Source: an uncultured Chthoniobacterales bacterium (GTDB lineage: Bacteria; Verrucomicrobiota; Verrucomicrobiia; Chthoniobacterales; UBA10450). Taken from it: a stretch of DNA of 5,741 nt. The stretch spans positions 1 through 5,741 of the forward strand of contig CATPAW010000040.1 of assembly GCA_955652255.1 (NCBI GenBank), in the 5' to 3' direction. A program made the position numbers and the translations under genes. Positions 1-5,699 of this stretch are shown here, piece after piece; the stretch's first letter is position 1; each line of letters begins with the position of its first letter. The notes under the pieces were generated by a model that saw nothing but the letters and a program-made list of their open reading frames with translations, was not told the origin of the DNA and ran no database searches.

Positions 1-965
1 AGCACATACACTTCCGGGTGGGCGAGAAACCAGAAAAGATGCTGCCACAATAGCGGACTGCCGCCGCCGCTGATGTGCACTATCGCGCCATTCACCACGA
101 GGCCGGTTGGCAGAAAAAAACTCGTCGCCGCGAGGCGGTCCATCAATTGCATAACGATTGCGGCCTCGAGAGGCGGAAACGCCAGCAACAACAGAAACGC
201 AGTGACAAATTGCGACCACACGAAAAACGGCAATCGCATCCATGTCAGTCCCTTGGCGCGCAGTTGGATGATGGTGGTGATGAAATTAACCGCGCCGAGC
301 AATGACGACGTAATCAGGAAAATAAAACCGACCAGCCACAACGTCTGCCCATTGAAGAAGACGTTATAACCAGGACCTTTGTCTGCAATCGCCGCCAGCG
401 GCGTGTAGGAAGTCCAGCCGCCTTTCGCTGCGCCACCTGGAACAAAGAAACTCGTTAGCATGATAACGCCACCGACGCCGAATGCCCAGAAACTCGCCGC
501 GTTTACCTTCGGAAACGTCATGTCCGGCGCACCGATCTGGAGCGGCACGACGAAGTTGCCAAAGGCCGCGAAGGCTACCGGCACCACGCCAAGAAAAATC
601 ATGATGGTGCCGTGCATTGCGCCGAGCGAGTTATAAAACTCGGGCGTCATTTTCCCGTCCGGCATTGTGTTCGCACCGAAGAAATATGGAAGCCACTTGC
701 CGATAACAGGAAGCGCCTGCCCTGGATACGCCAGCTGCCAGCGCATCAGCATCATCAGCGAAAATCCAAAAAAGAGAAAGACCAGGCCGCAAAGACCGTA
801 CTGAATACCGATCACCTTGTGGTCGGTGGAAAAAATATATTTTCGCCACCATCCGAGCTCGTGATGCTCGCCGTGGTCGTGTTCGTGATGTTCGTTTGAG
901 CGGTCGCCTGCCGCGCCGGAGCCAGGCGAAGGCAGGTGCGTTTCAAGAGAAGCGGAAGCGTCCAT
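1..965 (-). CDS. ctaD: Cytochrome c oxidase subunit I (5' part, runs off left edge)
   Basis: Catalytic subunit of an aa3-type heme-copper oxidase. It reduces O2 to water in the inner membrane with electrons from cytochrome c (via subunit II) and pumps protons. I translated the minus strand from ATG at 965; 321 codons are present and the C-terminal 40 % or so lies beyond base 1. Visible landmarks: the FSTDHKVIG segment entering helix I (45-53); H118 in AMHGTIMIF, a low-spin heme ligand; GNF N137, APDM D148 and N155, the D-channel residues; and H316-P-E318-V-Y320, giving the Cu-B histidine, channel glutamate and cross-linked tyrosine. These mark an A-family, proton-pumping enzyme. Departures from the textbook form: LAHPEVY replaces FGHPEVY, about ten extra residues (near 287-298) precede GGGSPLLWQH, and the N-terminal tail is His-rich (24-36). 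No Shine-Dalgarno is visible before the ATG. No subunit II gene lies directly upstream, which is unlike many cta operons. Confidence 0.95.
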   Translation of the reverse strand, partial: MDASASLETHLPSPGSGAAGDRSNEHHEHDHGEHHELGWWRKYIFSTDHKVIGIQYGLCGLVFLFFGFSLMMLMRWQLAYPGQALPVIGKWLPYFFGANTMPDGKMTPEFYNSLGAMHGTIMIFLGVVPVAFAAFGNFVVPLQIGAPDMTFPKVNAASFWAFGVGGVIMLTSFFVPGGAAKGGWTSYTPLAAIADKGPGYNVFFNGQTLWLVGFIFLITSSLLGAVNFITTIIQLRAKGLTWMRLPFFVWSQFVTAFLLLLAFPPLEAAIVMQLMDRLAATSFFLPTGLVVNGAIVHISGGGSPLLWQHLFWFLAHPEVYV

Positions 966-1118
966 TTTCGAGAAAAATACCGCATCAATATCTAAAGAGA
1001 AGGCGCGATTGCAAAGCGCAAAATCTTTCACTAGCGCGATCCTCGACGAGGCTCGGCCGAACCTGCACGCGCGGCATTGCGCCCAGCGACCCGCCGCCGT
1101 GAACGATGTCGATCTTGT
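966..1118 (-). other. Untranslated gap upstream of ctaD
   Basis: This 153-base gap separates the end of the 2TM-protein gene from the ctaD start on the minus strand. I see no convincing gene in it. A 30-codon reading frame beginning near 1078 has no recognisable protein character. The part closest to ctaD becomes AT-richer (TTTAGATATT around 979-993 on the minus strand), as expected for a promoter or leader, but I cannot assign hexamers with confidence. The odd palindrome CCTCGTCGAGG near 1041-1051 has a one-base centre, so it is not a usable RNA hairpin. Confidence 0.4.
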
Positions 1119-1423
1119 TTACGGCGGCGGCGATTCCCGCAGCCGTTGCTGCCGCTCCAATTCCCGCTGAATCATCTGCTCGCGGCGTGACCCGAACCAA
1201 CGATAGGAGTAAACGTTCAGGCCATGCGCGAGTAATCCAATTCCCAACCAAAGATCACCCAGTGAAACCAAAGATGATGCGGGTTCCGGACGAAATTGAG
1301 AACCGCGAGCAACAAATTCGCGACCACGTAGATCATAACGTGGCGATAAAACGCTAGTTGCGCTTCCACGCGCGCCGCCGCCCGGCGATATACGACGTCA
1401 TCCATGTCCCGCGATTTCAACAT
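1119..1423 (-). pseudogene. 2TM-domain small membrane protein, frameshifted
   Basis: With one base restored this encodes a protein of about 101 residues matching the bacterial 2TM-domain family (PF13239 style): a charged amphipathic N-terminus (YRRAAARVEAQLAFYRH), a first membrane helix (VMIYVVANLLLAVLNFV), a short loop, then LWFHWVIFGW beginning the second helix. In the uninterrupted frame the protein then collapses into ELDYSRMA and stops. One frame over, the expected family continuation GIGLLAHGLNVYSYRW follows at once, with a basic coiled tail (QREL-ERQQR) and a TAA stop at 1119-1121. The break is at the GGG run at 1243-1245, where GGGG would restore the frame. ATG 1423 is used here; ATG 1405 (MDDVV) is also possible. 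It lies 36 bases after the phosphatase stop, so the two may share a transcript. The molecular role of the family is unknown. The break could be real decay or a sequencing error. Confidence 0.8.
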
Positions 1424-1459
1424 GTCGATCTTGAAATGGCGAGCGCGAAATCTTGCCAG

Positions 1460-2167
1460 CTAAGGTGCGCCGCGCGTGTTCCACCACTTCGACAAACGCA
1501 CTTCCGGGATCTCCGGGATCGCTTTGCCGGCCCTGTCGTAATGCGACGTGTCGTTAAATAATGTGAGCCGTGCGCGCGTTGCGTCCCGAAAATCGACAAT
1601 GTTTAGCGCCGCCGGTTTCTGATCGAGATTGTCGCGGTATCGCCGCGGATCGAACCCGAGCAATGAACTAAGCAAAAGCCGGATGGTCGCTTTGTGCGAG
1701 ACGACCAGAATATTTTTGCCGGAATATTCTCGCACCAGTTCGATCAACACCGGCAATGCCCGCGCCGTCACGGCCAATCCGCTTTCGCCTCCCATCGGCG
1801 CAAATGTGTAAGGATCCTTCTCCCACTCCGCGGCTTCTTCTGGAAATTTTTGTTCCACTTCGCGCCGCGTCATCTGTTCCCAGCGTCCATGCGAAATTTC
1901 CCGGAAGCCATCGCGCGTCTGGACTTCGAGTTTGTGCGGCGCGGCCAGAATTTGCGCTGTCTCGACCGTGCGGCCAAGGGGCGATGCATAAACTGCGACA
2001 ATTTTTTCGAGGCTTAATCGCTCCGCCAATCGCCGCGTTTGTTCGCGTCCCTCATCGGAAAGTTCCACGTCGGTTGCGCCGGCGAAACGATCCTCCGTGC
2101 TCAAGACGGTGGCGCCGTGTCGCACCATAAAAACTCGTGTCGCCGGTGATCGCATTTGCTTCGTCAT
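1460..2167 (-). CDS. Histidine phosphatase family protein (phosphoglycerate-mutase-like)
   Basis: A 235-residue member of the branch-1 histidine phosphatase superfamily (GpmB/CobC/PhoE-like), soluble and probably cytoplasmic. Counting from ATG 2167, the RHG motif is at 16-18 with H17 as the phospho-acceptor. The second catalytic arginine is R66 in SPLGRTVETA, the acid/base glutamate is E90 in REISHGRWE, and the second histidine is H158 in VVSHKATIRLLL. All four catalytic positions are present, so it should be active. Substrate cannot be told from sequence: phosphosugar, phosphoglycerate and alpha-ribazole-phosphate enzymes share these motifs, and VSHKATIR differs from the more usual VSHGG form. 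ATG 2155 and TTG 2191 are alternative starts in the same frame; none has a clear Shine-Dalgarno. I chose the longer ATG form. The gene is divergent from dinB and heads a likely minus-strand run into the 2TM gene. Confidence 0.9.
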   Translation of the reverse strand: MTKQMRSPATRVFMVRHGATVLSTEDRFAGATDVELSDEGREQTRRLAERLSLEKIVAVYASPLGRTVETAQILAAPHKLEVQTRDGFREISHGRWEQMTRREVEQKFPEEAAEWEKDPYTFAPMGGESGLAVTARALPVLIELVREYSGKNILVVSHKATIRLLLSSLLGFDPRRYRDNLDQKPAALNIVDFRDATRARLTLFNDTSHYDRAGKAIPEIPEVRLSKWWNTRGAP

Positions 2168-2183
2168 CGCGCAAAGCGCGCGA
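2167..2183. repeat. Short inverted repeat at phosphatase start
   Basis: TCGCGC-AAAGC-GCGCGA forms a six-base-pair all-matching stem with a five-base loop, directly adjoining the ATG at 2167 (minus strand). In a transcript starting upstream it would place a GC-rich hairpin over the ribosome-binding region. This could mean weak translation from ATG 2167 or that ATG 2155 is the true start. Short GC-rich palindromes arise easily by chance in this base composition. Confidence 0.3.
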
Positions 2184-2229
2184 AAAGGCAATCTCGCCCT
2201 GACAAGTCGTCTTTAATCTTCGGCCGACT

Positions 2230-2259
2230 TTGTGAGATTGCTTTCTTTGCAGCTACATT
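2230..2259 (+). promoter_or_regulatory. Possible sigma-70-type promoter of dinB
   Basis: TTGTGA (2230-2235) and TACATT (2254-2259) each match 4 of 6 positions of the -35 and -10 consensus and are spaced 18 bases apart. The -10 box ends six bases before the GTG start of dinB, so transcription from this promoter would begin at or beside the start codon, giving a leaderless message. This agrees with the absence of a Shine-Dalgarno sequence. No clear LexA-type operator was recognised. The match is modest and the assignment is inference. Confidence 0.3.
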
Positions 2260-2265
2260 TGCGGC

Positions 2266-3324
2266 GTGAAGAAAGATTCGCCGCCGCGCTCGATTATTCA
2301 CCTCGATATGGATTGCTTTTATGCCGCAATCGAGGTGCGCGACCGGCCGGCGTTGCGCGGCAAACCGGTCGGCGTCGGCGGGACGCGGGATCGGCGCGGT
2401 GTCTTGACCACTTGCAATTACGAAGCGCGCGAGTTCGGCGTGCATTCAGCCATGCCCACTTTCATGGCGCTGCAACGTTGCCCGAACCTGATCGTCTTGC
2501 CGACGCGGTTCGATGTTTATCGGCGCGAAGCGGCTGTGATTCGCGGGATTTTGCATCGGTTCAGTTCGTTGGTTGAACCGCTCTCGCTCGATGAAGCTTA
2601 TGTCGATCTTACGGCGCATGCCGGCTCGCCTGCTGCCGTCGCAAAAGTCATCCGCGAGATGATCTTCCGCAAGACGAAGCTGACTTCGTCAGCGGGGATC
2701 GGTCCAAACAAACTCATAGCCAAAGTCGCGAGCGAGGTAAACAAGCCGAACGGCCAGCTTGAAGTGAAGCCCGAAGAAGTGCCGGACTTCATCGAGAAAT
2801 TACCCGTGCGCAAAATCTGGGGAATTGGCGTCAAAACCGAACGAAAGCTGGAAGAGCTGGGCGTCAAAACTTGCGGCGAACTCCAGCGCTTCTCGCGCGC
2901 GGAACTTGTCGATCTTTTCGGCAAATTCGGCATCGAGTTCTACGATCTTTGCCGCGGGATTGATCATCGCCCGGTCGAGCCGGACCGGCCGCGCAAATCA
3001 CTCAGCACGGAAGAGACCTTCTCAATCGACCTCACAACCCTGGAGCAATGCGAGGAGCGGCTCGCGGAATTATTCGAGCAACTCATGGCGGATTTGGCGC
3101 AAAAGGAAACGACGCGTACGATCACGAAAATTTTCGTGAAATTGAAATTCGCCGACTTCACCCGCACGACGGTGGAGCGCGCCGGCCTCGAGCCGTCGCT
3201 CGACGCGTTTCGTTCGTTGCTCGCGGAAGGTTTTGCCCGCACCGGTAAAAACGTGCGACTGCTGGGGCTGGGCGTTCGTTTTGCCGAACCGGACGAAACC
3301 AGCGCGCAGTTGCCGCTGCTCTAG
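2266..3324 (+). CDS. dinB: DNA polymerase IV (Y-family translesion polymerase)
   Basis: Full-length 352-residue Pol IV, which bypasses damaged template bases in error-prone DNA synthesis. The palm and fingers begin with IIHLDMDCFYAAIE: D14 is a catalytic metal ligand and Y19 is the steric gate, tyrosine where E. coli has phenylalanine. SLDEAYVD supplies D109 and E110. NYEAREFGVHSAMPT (51-65) and SAGIGPNKLIAKVASEVNKP (142-161) are standard nucleotide- and template-contacting motifs. A helix-hairpin-helix thumb follows (about 179-207), then the little finger (about 245-340). The protein ends exactly with QLPLL (348-352), the sliding-clamp binding motif, so the C-terminus is intact. The GTG start is the only available one: an in-frame TGA lies at 2233-2235 with no other start codon between. 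It is divergent from the phosphatase gene and convergent with the next small gene. Confidence 0.97.
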   Translation: MKKDSPPRSIIHLDMDCFYAAIEVRDRPALRGKPVGVGGTRDRRGVLTTCNYEAREFGVHSAMPTFMALQRCPNLIVLPTRFDVYRREAAVIRGILHRFSSLVEPLSLDEAYVDLTAHAGSPAAVAKVIREMIFRKTKLTSSAGIGPNKLIAKVASEVNKPNGQLEVKPEEVPDFIEKLPVRKIWGIGVKTERKLEELGVKTCGELQRFSRAELVDLFGKFGIEFYDLCRGIDHRPVEPDRPRKSLSTEETFSIDLTTLEQCEERLAELFEQLMADLAQKETTRTITKIFVKLKFADFTRTTVERAGLEPSLDAFRSLLAEGFARTGKNVRLLGLGVRFAEPDETSAQLPLL

Positions 3325-3327
3325 GAG

Positions 3328-3576
3328 TCAGTTGATGGCCTTCGCTACGACCAACAACCCGGCAAAAATCAAAGCCCAGACAATAAGCTGGGCCAACTGG
3401 CGCTGTCGTTTGGTGAAAAGCGGTTCCGCCGGAAGCCCGGACGGCAGAGTCACCTCACCGTTGTTTTCAATCACGCTCATGACATCGTCACAAAGTTGAC
3501 GAGCGCGCGCAGGCATCTCGCTTTGATTTCTGAGATCCTGCCCGGTCCAAATCTTCGTTTTGACGCTGGTCTTCAC
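3328..3576 (-). CDS. Small tail-anchored hypothetical membrane protein
   Basis: I do not recognise a family for this 82-residue protein. It has a hydrophilic N-terminal part of about 55 residues, a basic stretch (FTKRQRQ, 54-60), then one hydrophobic helix (about 61-78, LAQLIVWALIFAGLLVVA) ending four residues before the C-terminus. This is the layout of a C-tail-anchored protein with its bulk in the cytoplasm. The start is uncertain: GTG 3576 gives the length above, while ATG 3516 (MPARARQLCDD) would give 62 residues; neither has a strong ribosome-binding site. The membrane-helix pattern and the tight fit against the dinB end argue that it is real. Its stop (TGA, 3328-3330) lies three bases from the dinB stop, so the two genes converge with no room for a separate terminator. 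Function unknown. Confidence 0.6.
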   Translation of the reverse strand: MKTSVKTKIWTGQDLRNQSEMPARARQLCDDVMSVIENNGEVTLPSGLPAEPLFTKRQRQLAQLIVWALIFAGLLVVAKAIN

Positions 3577-3658
3577 CCGCTCATTAGCAATGACAGCATT
3601 TAACCTGCCATGGAGTCGGCGGCGTCCTCTTGTAATTCGCGCGCCAAGACGAATCTTG

Positions 3659-3663
3659 AAGGA
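3659..3663 (+). promoter_or_regulatory. Ribosome-binding site of the FAD-oxidase remnant
   Basis: AAGGA sits five bases before ATG 3669. It is the best plus-strand Shine-Dalgarno in the window and supports 3669 as the original start codon of the broken copy that follows. Confidence 0.5.
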
Positions 3664-3668
3664 ACGAG

Positions 3669-3757
3669 ATGACCTCGGCTCAGAGAAAGCGATCGCAGAG
3701 GCAGGATGCGAGGTCAGATTTGATAATCTTACCCGTCAACTTTACGCGACCGATGCT
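3669..3757 (+). pseudogene. 5' remnant of a FAD-linked oxidase (YdiJ/GlcD type)
   Basis: A 30-codon 5' fragment of the same family as the gene at 4467. From ATG 3669 it reads MTSAQRKRSQRQ; restoring one base near 3705 gives GCEVRFDNLTRQLYATDA, against GCDVRFDNLTRQLYATDA at residues 13-30 of the downstream copy. With that base restored, the start codon falls at the same distance from the motif in both. Over the 17 codons from TGC I count 11 base differences in 51, all silent except one Glu/Asp exchange, so the copies diverged while selected as protein and decay came later. Similarity stops abruptly after GATGCT (3757), and the rest of the gene is missing. The sequence then runs into the end of the oppositely oriented SnoaL-like gene, so the deletion or replacement endpoint lies there. 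The fragment cannot make a functional protein. Confidence 0.8.
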
Positions 3758-3784
3758 CCTCGAACTGTGAACGGTAGCCGAATA

Positions 3785-4246
3785 TTACTCCGCTGCCACG
3801 GGAGTTAGCTGGTTGGCAACCAACTGCCAGCCTGCCGCACCTTTTACCCAAACATGTATGCTGCGGTATTGGCCACTTGCTTGTTTGCCGCTGTACTGAC
3901 CTTTGATGGTTACGCGGCTGGTCGCCACCGCCACCTTTCCGTAAACCCGTACCTTGATGTCCTCGTCTTCGCTGATTGAGCCGAGCGAGGTCGCGCCGGA
4001 TTTGAGGTTGGCCAGGCGCTGAGCTTTCGAGACTGTCTCTCCCGCGCCGTTCGTGAACGTGTAATCATCGGCCCAGATTTGCTCCAGCGTTGCCGCGTCC
4101 CGTTGAAGCAATGCCGTTCGATACTTCTCGATCGTCTGCCTGACCTGCTGCTCTGCGGCAGCATCCGCGCCTTGAGCTACGGATTGTTGTCGTCCGAACG
4201 ATAGTAGAGCCACGGTGAGAATTGCGACGTAGATGATGTGTTTCAT
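3785..4246 (-). CDS. Exported SnoaL/DUF4440-like protein
   Basis: A 153-residue protein of the NTF2/SnoaL-like alpha+beta cone fold. The N-terminus MKHIIYVAILTVALLSFG is a signal peptide with probable cleavage after A24 (SVA-Q), so the product should be periplasmic or secreted. The mature part opens with the typical helix (EQQVRQTIEKYRTALLQRDAATLEQIWADDYTFTN spans about 32-66), followed by a G-E-T turn, a KAQRLANLKSG helix segment and strands (IKVRVYGKVAVATSRVTIKG; YRSIHVWVKGAAGWQLVANQLTP) ending in the family's usual W-QLVANQ strand. Such proteins range from ketosteroid-isomerase-like enzymes to ligand binders; no catalytic residues are clear, so no reaction is assigned. ATG 4246 is preferred over TTG 4252 because AAAGGAG (4254-4260) lies seven bases before it. 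The gene is separated by about 220 bases from the divergent FAD-oxidase gene. Confidence 0.9.
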   Translation of the reverse strand: MKHIIYVAILTVALLSFGRQQSVAQGADAAAEQQVRQTIEKYRTALLQRDAATLEQIWADDYTFTNGAGETVSKAQRLANLKSGATSLGSISEDEDIKVRVYGKVAVATSRVTIKGQYSGKQASGQYRSIHVWVKGAAGWQLVANQLTPVAAE

Positions 4247-4253
4247 ATGCAAA

Positions 4254-4260
4254 CTCCTTT
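4254..4260 (-). promoter_or_regulatory. Strong ribosome-binding site of the SnoaL-like gene
   Basis: AAAGGAG on the minus strand, seven bases before ATG 4246. It decides the start between ATG 4246 and the in-frame TTG at 4252, which would lie only one base away from it. Confidence 0.75.
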
Positions 4261-4466
4261 ACAGCTTTTCAATTGGCCCGAGGAGGTCAGTTGATTCCAA
4301 TACTGGTCGTTTAGGAGAATGCGCGCGCGAAGTCAATAGCCACTAAGGCGCGGGTCAGATCGACGCGTCACCTAAGCAGGTTTTTCGCGCCGCTGTTTTC
4401 ACGACTTAGCGATCAGCGCTGTGCACTTTCTAATCTGCATCGGCAGGCTAAGATTAAGAAATCGGA
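4261..4466. other. Divergent intergenic region, SnoaL-like gene / FAD oxidase
   Basis: About 200 bases between two divergent genes, which should hold both promoters. On the plus strand TTAGCG and TCTAAT lie 17 bases apart around 4407-4435; the -10 box is good, the -35 poor. No convincing pair was found for the minus strand. TTAGGAGA followed by ATG at about 4311-4321 would give a six-codon peptide, but the spacing is too short for a functional ribosome-binding site. No strong terminator, riboswitch or repeat was recognised. Confidence 0.3.
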
Positions 4467-5699
4467 ATGATTTCCGCCCCAGAGAGGAAAATCAAGCAAA
4501 CCGGTTGCGACGTCCGGTTCGATAACCTGACGCGACAGCTTTACGCGACGGATGCGTCGATTTATCAGATCGAGCCGATTGGCGCGGCCTTCCCGAAAAG
4601 CGCGCAGCAAGCCGCCGCAGTGATTCAGGCGGCGGCTGCTGCGGGCGTTTCGGTTGTTCCACGCGGCGCGGGCACAAGTTTGTCCGGCGGCGCGATCGGC
4701 GAAGGATTGATTGTCGATTTTTCGCGCTATAACCGGCAGATCGGCGAACTGGATGTCGAAAAACGTAGCGTCCGCGTAGGCGCAGGCGTTGTGCTGGATC
4801 AACTCAACGATTTTCTCAAGCCGCACGGATTCTGTTTCGGCCCAGACGTGGCGACCAGTGCCCGCGCCACCATCGGCGGGATGATCGCAAACAATTCTTC
4901 CGGCGCGCACGTCCCCGTTTACGGCACGACCGCCGACCACGTCGTTTCAACCGACATTGTTCTTGTCGATGGAAGAACCGTAAGCGTTGGGCCAGCACAC
5001 GAGACACTCCGGGCCGAACGCGATAAGATCGATAATCTCATTCGCGCGCAGGTCGGCCAAATCGCCGAGCGCATGCCGCCAGGTTTGTTGAAACGGTGGC
5101 CGGGCTACGGTCTGGAACGTTTTCTGCGCGCACCGAATAACCTCAACGAAATTCTGGCCGGCAGCGAAGGCACGCTTGCCGCAATCTTTTCGGCCGAACT
5201 GAAAATCTCGCCGTTGCCGCGCGAGAAAGGACTTGGCCTGCTTTTCTTCGCGTCCGTAGCAGATGCCATGCAAGCAACGGTGGAGCTTCTTGATTTAAAG
5301 CCGGCCGCGATCGAACACATCGATCGTCCTTTGCTCGATCAAACGAAAGGTCAGCTCCATTTCCAGGCCGCGCGCGATTTGCTCGAGCTCGATACGAAGC
5401 CGTGCGAAGCGATTTTGCTCGTCGAGTTTTACGACGATGTGCCCGAGCGATTTCATGATCGATTGCAGGCCGCGCACGTAGGCTGGCAATTGCGCCGGAC
5501 GAACTGCTGCGTCCTCGATGAATGCGACTGGATTGGCCGCGCCGACTCGCCCGGTCAAAAGCGAAAGGCCGGCCTTGCGCACCGACCAAACCAGGTTCAT
5601 CTCGGTCGCGTCGATGAGAATTTTTGTGCGCAAACCGAGGTTCCGCGATTGCAAGATCGACGATCGCTCGGCGACGTCGTCGTAAAACTCGATAAGTAA
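4467..5699 (+). CDS. FAD-linked oxidase (YdiJ/GlcD type), N-terminal part with foreign tail
   Basis: The reading frame runs 410 codons, but only residues 1-328 (to 5450) belong to the protein. These match the FAD-binding N-terminus of GlcD/YdiJ-like oxidases that act on D-2-hydroxy acids; many relatives carry a fused C-terminal Fe-S domain and reach roughly 1000 residues. Landmarks: RFDNLTRQLYATDASIYQIEP (17-37), characteristic of the long YdiJ-like group; the PCMH-type FAD pyrophosphate loop PRGAGTSLSGGA (65-76); FGPDVATSARATIGGMIANN (124-143); GSEGTLAAIF (232-241); then the start of the FAD-oxidase C domain (about 255 onward) through ILLVEFYDDVPER. From 5451 the frame reads the reverse complement of another copy, producing a Cys/Arg-rich meaningless tail (TNCCVLDECDW) to TAA 5699. 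The substrate-domain remainder and any Fe-S domain are absent, so as drawn the product is unlikely to work. The ribosome-binding site before ATG 4467 is weak. Confidence 0.85.
   Translation: MISAPERKIKQTGCDVRFDNLTRQLYATDASIYQIEPIGAAFPKSAQQAAAVIQAAAAAGVSVVPRGAGTSLSGGAIGEGLIVDFSRYNRQIGELDVEKRSVRVGAGVVLDQLNDFLKPHGFCFGPDVATSARATIGGMIANNSSGAHVPVYGTTADHVVSTDIVLVDGRTVSVGPAHETLRAERDKIDNLIRAQVGQIAERMPPGLLKRWPGYGLERFLRAPNNLNEILAGSEGTLAAIFSAELKISPLPREKGLGLLFFASVADAMQATVELLDLKPAAIEHIDRPLLDQTKGQLHFQAARDLLELDTKPCEAILLVEFYDDVPERFHDRLQAAHVGWQLRRTNCCVLDECDWIGRADSPGQKRKAGLAHRPNQVHLGRVDENFCAQTEVPRLQDRRSLGDVVVKLDK

Noticed and set aside
1041..1051. Palindrome CCTCGTCGAGG upstream of ctaD as a terminator or operator
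   Set aside because: The one-base centre cannot form a hairpin loop, no T-run follows, and the length is within chance for this composition.
985..1251. Minus-strand 88-codon open frame overlapping the 2TM gene
   Set aside because: It is the third frame across the broken 2TM gene and the ctaD leader, with no protein character.
3560..3808. Plus-strand 82-codon open frame containing CEVRFDNLTRQLYATDA
   Set aside because: Only the middle matches a protein family. Its upstream part overlaps the start of the minus-strand gene and its downstream part overlaps the SnoaL-like gene end; the real start is ATG 3669 in a shifted frame.
4311..4339. Six-codon leader peptide after TTAGGAGA
   Set aside because: The gap between the purine-rich motif and the ATG is only about one base, and nothing links the peptide to regulation of the next gene.
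4413..4940. Minus-strand open frame of 175 codons
   Set aside because: It lies antisense to the FAD-binding domain, whose plus-strand motifs are clear; the translated sequence has no recognisable fold or start signal.
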